In this document: piece by piece, positions 6,188 to 10,126 of the stretch
Numbering within the stretch: the stretch's first letter is position 1
Layout: each line of letters begins with the position of its first letter
Assembly: GCA_036402075.1 (NCBI GenBank)
Contig: DASWTP010000051.1
Location: 1-10,126 of the forward strand
Source: Chryseosolibacter sp036402075
Lineage (GTDB): Bacteria; Bacteroidota; Bacteroidia; Cytophagales; Cyclobacteriaceae
Length of the DNA: 10,126 nucleotides
Reading direction: 5' to 3'
The notes under the pieces: generated by a model
Told to the model about the DNA's origin: nothing
What the model saw: the letters and a program-made list of their open reading frames with translations, nothing else
Databases searched by the model: none
Translations under genes and position numbers: made by a program

Positions 6188-6949
6188 TTAGCGAACGATG
6201 AAGTACGGGTTTAGCAAATCAGGTTTGTTGTAAGAGAGTTCGCTTTCGGTACCAGCTTGCAGCACCTGGAGGCCTGCCTCGCGTACAATGGCATGAGCTG
6301 CAGCTGTGTCCCACTCCATGGTGGGCGCGTAACGTGGATAAACGTCAGCCTGTCCCTCTACCAATAGCAGGAACTTAAGGCTACTTCCCTTTGAAACCAG
6401 GGTCGGATCTTTCAACTTACCGATAAATTCTTCGGTCTCGGCATTCATATGGGACCTTGAAGCAACAACCCGGAGTCCGGACTGCCCTAAATCGCATGGT
6501 GTTTTTGCGGGAAGTGAACGCACTTCTCCCCCGCGCCTAAGTTTCACTCCGTTCCCGCTGGAGGCATAAAATAACTCACCGCTTACAGGAATGCCCACCA
6601 CGCCAAGTACCGGGACCCCCTGGTGAATCAACGCAATGTTCACCGTGAATTCACCGTTTCGTTTCAAAAATTCTTTTGTGCCATCGAGCGGATCCACCAG
6701 CCAGAAATAGTCCCAGTTTTTTCGTTCTTCATACGGGATGCTCCTTCCCTCCTCGCTTAGCAGCGGCAGACCGGTTTGCTGAAGCTCCTTTTCAATCACG
6801 CGGTGAGCTCGCTTGTCAGCAATTGTTAATGGCGAATTGTCGCCTTTTGCCTCGGCCTGGAAATCACCAGATTCGTAAACAGAAAGGATTTCCGCTGAAG
6901 CTAATTCGGCAGCATGGATGGCAAGGGGAAGCAGGGTGAAAAAGTTCAA
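6188..6949 (-). CDS. cysQ: 3'(2'),5'-bisphosphate nucleotidase CysQ
   Basis: Metal-dependent phosphatase of the inositol monophosphatase family that hydrolyses 3'-phosphoadenosine 5'-phosphate (PAP) to AMP, and in some cases PAPS to APS. It is 253 residues. The metal-binding motifs are complete: Glu66/Glu67 in LSEEG, WLVDPLDGTKEF with Asp86, Asp89 and Thr91, and EWDTAAAHAI with Asp214. The only usable start in this frame is a TTG at 6949: an in-frame TAA lies three codons upstream and no in-frame ATG occurs before the first conserved helix. Its place after cysN in a PAPS-forming group makes PAP removal the likely task, as PAP is released by sulfotransferases and by PAPS reductases. A general inositol phosphatase role is less likely given the context. 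Confidence 0.93.
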   Translation of the reverse strand: MNFFTLLPLAIHAAELASAEILSVYESGDFQAEAKGDNSPLTIADKRAHRVIEKELQQTGLPLLSEEGRSIPYEERKNWDYFWLVDPLDGTKEFLKRNGEFTVNIALIHQGVPVLGVVGIPVSGELFYASSGNGVKLRRGGEVRSLPAKTPCDLGQSGLRVVASRSHMNAETEEFIGKLKDPTLVSKGSSLKFLLLVEGQADVYPRYAPTMEWDTAAAHAIVREAGLQVLQAGTESELSYNKPDLLNPYFIVR

Positions 6950-7012
6950 GGTGTTTTAATTATACAGGATCTCCGAACTCTATTAGTCGTTTAAATATCG
7001 TTTCAGTCTCAT

Positions 7013-7087
7013 CTTTCAGGTTCAAAGTTCCAGGTTGCATACATCGACAACGTGACACCTTTAAACTTGTAACTTATGACCTGAAAC
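7013..7087. repeat. Imperfect inverted repeat of the AGG-unit family in the cysN-cysQ spacer
   Basis: Two 24-base arms, 7013-7036 and 7064-7087, are inverted copies of one another with 18 of 24 positions matching, separated by 27 bases. TTTCAGGT is the longest perfectly shared run, followed by AAGTT. The motif belongs to the same family as the units at 6084-6130 and 8369-8426. It could form a long hairpin in the transcript between cysN and cysQ. No U-run follows, so it does not look like an intrinsic terminator. Confidence 0.65.
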
Positions 7088-7100
7088 CTGTCCGCTTGCA

Positions 7101-8357
7101 TCAAACGATCATCCCCGCAGCTACTGTTTCATTCGTTCCTTCATCAACCAGGATCAAACTTCCGGTGATGCGGTTTTTGCGATAGCTGTCGAAGAACAAC
7201 GGCTGGGCTGTGCGCAGCTTCACACGTGCTATATCGTTCATTTGAAGTTGCTCTACATTTTCAACGCGGGATAACGAGTTGATGTCAAGTTTGTACTGGA
7301 TCTCCTTCAAAACTCCACGTACCTCCCGCGATGTGTGTTTCACATAGAATTTCGTGTTCAGGTTCACCGGCCGCTGATTCATCCAGCAAAGCATCAGGTC
7401 AATGTCCTGCTCGCCTTGCGGATGGTTGTTAGGCTTACAAATAATATCTCCCCGGCTGATGTCTATTTCATCCGTTAGTGTCATTGTTACCGACATAGGC
7501 GCAAACGCTTCAGTGAGCTTTTCATTTCCAAAATCGATGGATTTGATCTTCGAATTAAAACCGGACGGCAGCACCAACACCTCATCGCCCGGGCGGAAGA
7601 TCCCGCCTGCTATTCTACCCGCGTAACCACGATAGTCGTGATACTCCTTAGAATGTGGCCGGACCACATACTGTACCGGAAATCTGCTATCGATGTGGTT
7701 GTAATCGCTTTCGATGTGAACGGTTTCAAGCATGTGCATGAGCGTTGCTCCCTGATACCAGGAAGTTTTTTCCGAACGATTCACAACATTATCTCCCGCC
7801 AACGCGCTGATTGGAACGAACTGGATGTCTGAAACTTCAAGTTTGGAAGAAAATGCTTTATAGTCTTCAACAATTTTATCGTAGACCTTCTCATCGTAGT
7901 CAACAAGGTCCATTTTGTTCACGCACACGATGATGTGCGGGATTTTTAAAAGCGATGCAATGAACGAATGCCTGAAGGTCTGCTCCACCAAACCTTTTCG
8001 CGCATCGATCAGGATCAATGCCAAATTTGCGGTTGATGCACCCGTCACCATGTTTCGTGTGTACTGAATATGACCCGGAGTATCGGCAATGATGAACTTT
8101 CTTTTCGGAGTCGCAAAATAGCGATAGGCAACATCGATTGTAATGCCCTGCTCGCGTTCGGACTTGAGTCCATCCGTCAGCAACGACAGGTCAACATAGT
8201 CGAAACCTTTCTTCGCGCTGGACGCCTCCACAGCTTCAAGCTGGTCCTCGAAAATGGATTTTGAATCGTACAGCAGCCTGCCAATCAGCGTGCTCTTTCC
8301 GTCATCGACACTGCCTGCCGTAGTAAACCGTAGTAATTGATTATTGATAAAACTCAT
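7101..8357 (-). CDS. cysN: Sulfate adenylyltransferase subunit 1, GTPase (CysN)
   Basis: The regulatory GTPase subunit of ATP sulfurylase; with CysD it forms adenosine 5'-phosphosulfate (APS) from sulfate and ATP, driven by GTP hydrolysis. It is 418 residues. G-domain motifs are all present: G1 GSVDDGKST at 15-23, the switch I region GITIDVAYRYF at 71-81, G3 DTPGH at 92-96, G4 NKMD at 147-150, and the G5-like SAL in FVPISALAGDN. Elongation-factor-like beta-barrel domains follow (VQYVVRPHSKEYHDYRGYAGRIAGG and later). The protein ends without a fused APS kinase domain, which agrees with the separate cysC in this locus, so it is CysN and not CysNC. It follows cysD after a 77-base spacer filled with short repeats, where direct coupling is more typical. 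Confidence 0.97.
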   Translation of the reverse strand: MSFINNQLLRFTTAGSVDDGKSTLIGRLLYDSKSIFEDQLEAVEASSAKKGFDYVDLSLLTDGLKSEREQGITIDVAYRYFATPKRKFIIADTPGHIQYTRNMVTGASTANLALILIDARKGLVEQTFRHSFIASLLKIPHIIVCVNKMDLVDYDEKVYDKIVEDYKAFSSKLEVSDIQFVPISALAGDNVVNRSEKTSWYQGATLMHMLETVHIESDYNHIDSRFPVQYVVRPHSKEYHDYRGYAGRIAGGIFRPGDEVLVLPSGFNSKIKSIDFGNEKLTEAFAPMSVTMTLTDEIDISRGDIICKPNNHPQGEQDIDLMLCWMNQRPVNLNTKFYVKHTSREVRGVLKEIQYKLDINSLSRVENVEQLQMNDIARVKLRTAQPLFFDSYRKNRITGSLILVDEGTNETVAAGMIV

Positions 8358-8368
8358 AAACTTGTTTC

Positions 8369-8432
8369 CTGCTAAACCTGCTACCTGTAACTTGTTACCT
8401 GCCTGGATTCCTGGCTTCCTGGTCCCTGGCCG
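8369..8432. repeat. AGG-unit repeat tract in the cysD-cysN spacer
   Basis: Nearly the whole spacer between cysD and cysN is built of irregular 7-9 bp units. On the minus strand they read AGGGACC, AGGAAGCC, AGGAATCC, AGGTAAC, AGGTAGC, AGGTTTAGC and AGGAAAC. The + strand holds GTAAC-TT-GTTAC at 8387-8398, a small inverted repeat. The family is shared with three other spacers of the sulfate module. I see no terminator or promoter here. Confidence 0.75.
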
Positions 8433-8434
8433 TC

Positions 8435-9340
8435 CTAAAAGTATCCCGACTTCTTCCTGTCTTCCATCGCTGTCTCTGAGCGCTTGTCGTCATGGCGTGT
8501 GCCACGTTCGGTTTTACGCGAGACGGAAATTTCATCGATGATTTTTTCCAATGTATCAGCATCGGATTCTACCGCTCCTGTGATCGGCATGTCGCCACAC
8601 GTCCTGAAGCGAACCCGTTTCCGTGTTGGTTTTTCGTCTGGTTTTAACTTCAGCCACGGAGATGTTGAAAGCAACGCACCATCGCGCACAATCACCTCAC
8701 GTTCATGAGCGTAATACAGCTTTGGAATTGGGATGTTCTCCGTGTGGATGTATTGCCAAACATCCATCTCGGTCCAGTTTGAAATTGGGAAGACGCGGAA
8801 ATGTTCGCCAATATGTTTTCGGCCGTTAAAGATATTCCAGAGCTCTGGTCGCTGATTTTTTGGATCCCATTGTCCGAACTCATCGCGGTGCGAAAAGAAT
8901 CTCTCCTTCGCACGTGCCTTTTCTTCATCGCGCCTTGCCCCGCCCATGGCCGCATCGAACTTGTATTTTTCAATGGTGTCAAGCAGGGTTACCGTTTGGA
9001 GAGCGTTGCGGCTTGCATTAAATCCCGTCTCTTCTTTTACACGGCCTTTGTCAATACTTTCTTGTACAGAGCCTACGATCAATTTCACGCCAAGCTCGTT
9101 CACAAGCCAGTCACGATACTCCATCGTCTCCGGGAAGTTGTGACCGGTATCAATATGCACAAGTGGAAACGGAATCTTTGCGGGCGAAAATGCCTTGCGG
9201 GAAAGGTAAGCGAGCACGATCGAATCTTTTCCGCCTGAAAAAAGTAGCGCTGGGTTTTCGAATTGCGCTACAACTTCACGGATCACGTAGATCGCTTCCG
9301 CTTCGAGTTCTTTTAAGTGTGTGAGATAGTATTGGCTCAT
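8435..9340 (-). CDS. cysD: Sulfate adenylyltransferase subunit 2 (CysD)
   Basis: The catalytic subunit of ATP sulfurylase, a PP-loop ATP pyrophosphatase that adenylates sulfate to APS. It is 301 residues, the normal length. The PP-loop SGGKDS is at residues 35-40. Further family signatures are HIDTGHNFPETMEYRDW, GGARRDEEKARAKER, FPISNWTEMDVWQYI and LSTSPWLKLKPDE. The RFRTCGDMPITGAVES segment and the C-terminal EDRKKSGYF are typical of complete CysD proteins, so the gene is intact. It starts at an ATG (9340) 50 bases after cysC and is followed by cysN. The order cysC-cysD-cysN-cysQ forms a compact PAPS pathway, all on one strand. I am very confident of the assignment. Confidence 0.97.
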   Translation of the reverse strand: MSQYYLTHLKELEAEAIYVIREVVAQFENPALLFSGGKDSIVLAYLSRKAFSPAKIPFPLVHIDTGHNFPETMEYRDWLVNELGVKLIVGSVQESIDKGRVKEETGFNASRNALQTVTLLDTIEKYKFDAAMGGARRDEEKARAKERFFSHRDEFGQWDPKNQRPELWNIFNGRKHIGEHFRVFPISNWTEMDVWQYIHTENIPIPKLYYAHEREVIVRDGALLSTSPWLKLKPDEKPTRKRVRFRTCGDMPITGAVESDADTLEKIIDEISVSRKTERGTRHDDKRSETAMEDRKKSGYF

Positions 9341-9349
9341 AGTAAAATC

Positions 9350-9376
9350 GGGTTGCCGGTGCCGGGAGGGCGGGTG
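9350..9376. repeat. GC-rich AGG/CCGGG repeat tract in the cysC-cysD spacer
   Basis: The 50-base spacer between cysC and cysD holds GGTTGCCGG, then TGCCGGGAGG (9360-9369), then GGGTGCCGGG on the + strand. TGCCGGGAGG is an exact match to two copies in the tract at 1686-1869, about 7.5 kb away. GGGTTGCCG also matches the right end of the tract at 6072-6185. Confidence 0.7.
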
Positions 9377-9390
9377 CCGGGCTGCTCATC

Positions 9391-9987
9391 TCAATGTTTA
9401 TAGGTTGTTCTTGAAATTACCTGTTCAAATAATTTTTCCACGGCATCGTGCACCGATACTTTGTCGGTTTCGATTCGGATGTCCGGATTTGTCGGGCGTT
9501 CGTAGGGCGAATCGATGCCGGTGAAATTTTTTACTTCGCCTGCACGCGCCTTTTTATACAAGCCTTTTACATCGCGTTGCTCGCAAATCTCCAGTGGAGT
9601 ATCGACAAAGACTTCAAAATAATTTTCGTCACCCACGATCGCTTTCACCTGATTTCGATCAGCCTCAAACGGTGAAATGAATGCCGAAAGCACAACAAGA
9701 CCTGCATCAAGCATAAGCTTACCAACTTCGCCTATTCTCCTGATGTTTTCAACGCGGCCCTCATCGGTAAAAGTGAGGTCTTTATTCAACCCGGTACGGA
9801 TATTATCGCCATCAAGCAGATAGGTTTTATATCCGGCTTCATATAATTTCGCCTCCAGCTGAACTGCCAATGTCGACTTGCCAGAGCCCGACAATCCTGT
9901 GAACCAGATCAGTAATGGCTTTTGGTTCAGCAACTGATGACGTTTGGCTGAGTCGACTTTCGTTTGTATCGGAAAAAGGTTTTTCAA
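9391..9987 (-). CDS. cysC: Adenylylsulfate (APS) kinase CysC
   Basis: Cytoplasmic kinase that phosphorylates APS at the 3' position to give PAPS, the sulfate donor. It is 198 residues. Walker A GLSGSGKST is at 31-39; LLDGDNIRTGLNKDLTFT (57-74) binds APS. The family motif RVENIRRIGEV follows at 78-88, and the serine-containing loop SAFISPF is at 101-107, with Ser105 in the position of the phosphorylatable serine. The C-terminal GIDSPYERP motif is also present. The start appears to be TTG at 9987, giving KNLFPIQTK before the conserved core; it overlaps the stop codon of the upstream permease gene (9984-9986). No better in-frame start exists before the Walker motif. It is the first complete gene of the sulfate module and is not fused to CysN. 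Confidence 0.96.
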   Translation of the reverse strand: MKNLFPIQTKVDSAKRHQLLNQKPLLIWFTGLSGSGKSTLAVQLEAKLYEAGYKTYLLDGDNIRTGLNKDLTFTDEGRVENIRRIGEVGKLMLDAGLVVLSAFISPFEADRNQVKAIVGDENYFEVFVDTPLEICEQRDVKGLYKKARAGEVKNFTGIDSPYERPTNPDIRIETDKVSVHDAVEKLFEQVISRTTYKH

Positions 9988-10126
9988 ATCAGTTTATAGT
10001 AATACGAGATAAAAGCAATGCAAATTAAAGTATAAATCACAGTGAGCGGCCCTCCGACCCTCATAAAATCTTTGAACGTGTAGCCACCGGGTCCATAAAC
10101 CATGAGGGTCGTCTGATAGCCTATGG
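9984..10126 (-). CDS. SLC13/DASS-type permease, C-terminal fragment (candidate sulfate transporter)
   Basis: The last 46 codons of a gene entering from beyond the right edge, ending in a TGA at 9984-9986 that overlaps the TTG start of cysC. The peptide contains GYQTTLMVYGPGGYTFKDF followed by MRVGGPLT and a final hydrophobic helix (VIYTLICIAFISYYYKLI). The GYQTNLMVYGPGGY-like block near the C-terminus is characteristic of SLC13-type (DASS/ArsB-fold) anion permeases, which often carry TrkA_C domains in bacteria. Because it overlaps cysC and precedes cysD and cysN, sulfate is the most likely substrate. Dicarboxylate or other anions cannot be excluded from the fragment. I did not see any TrkA_C domain, as it would lie outside the window. 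Confidence 0.8.
   Translation of the reverse strand, partial: IGYQTTLMVYGPGGYTFKDFMRVGGPLTVIYTLICIAFISYYYKLI

Noticed and set aside
7101..8357. CysNC fusion protein.
   Set aside because: The protein stops at 418 residues after its beta-barrel domains, and a separate complete cysC lies upstream.
8801..9238. A + strand open frame of 145 codons antisense to cysD.
   Set aside because: It lies wholly opposite a gene with complete CysD motifs and shows no recognisable family signature.

Overview
The window looks like chromosomal DNA of a Bacteroidota bacterium, most likely a Cytophagales-like lineage (inference). The signs are an UpxY/NusG-type antiterminator, a Wza lipoprotein with a C-terminal membrane helix, TAnnTTTG-type -7 promoter boxes, few Shine-Dalgarno sites, and repeated use of GTG and TTG starts. 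Every gene I can support lies on the minus strand, so transcription runs from high to low coordinates. Both ends of the window cut through genes.

In transcription order, the right-hand part is a sulfate-activation module: the C-terminus of an SLC13-type permease (9984-10126), cysC (APS kinase), cysD and cysN (ATP sulfurylase subunits) and cysQ (PAP phosphatase). Together these can take up sulfate, make PAPS and remove PAP, the by-product of sulfotransferases. No APS/PAPS reductase or sulfite reductase is visible.

The middle part makes sugar nucleotides: a WbpP-type UDP-HexNAc 4-epimerase, then fcl and gmd, which together convert GDP-mannose to GDP-L-fucose. A small secreted protein of unknown function and an UpxY-type antiterminator follow.

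The left part holds a winged-helix regulator with a degenerate nucleotidyltransferase-like C-terminus, the outer-membrane polysaccharide export lipoprotein Wza, and the first 52 codons of a Wzc/Wzz-type chain-length protein. The simplest reading is an exopolysaccharide or capsule locus with fucose and N-acetylhexosamine, coupled to PAPS supply, so the polymer may be sulfated. No glycosyltransferase, flippase, polymerase or sulfotransferase is in the window.

The least explained feature is a family of degenerate short repeats with AGG-led units (AGGTTTC, AGGTGCC, CCAGG). They fill five spacers: cysC-cysD, cysD-cysN, cysN-cysQ, cysQ-epimerase and upxY-regulator. They are absent from the other spacers. 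One of these tracts can form a G-quadruplex on the + strand, and another contains an inverted pair. I saw no tRNA, rRNA, CRISPR array, insertion sequence or convincing intrinsic terminator.
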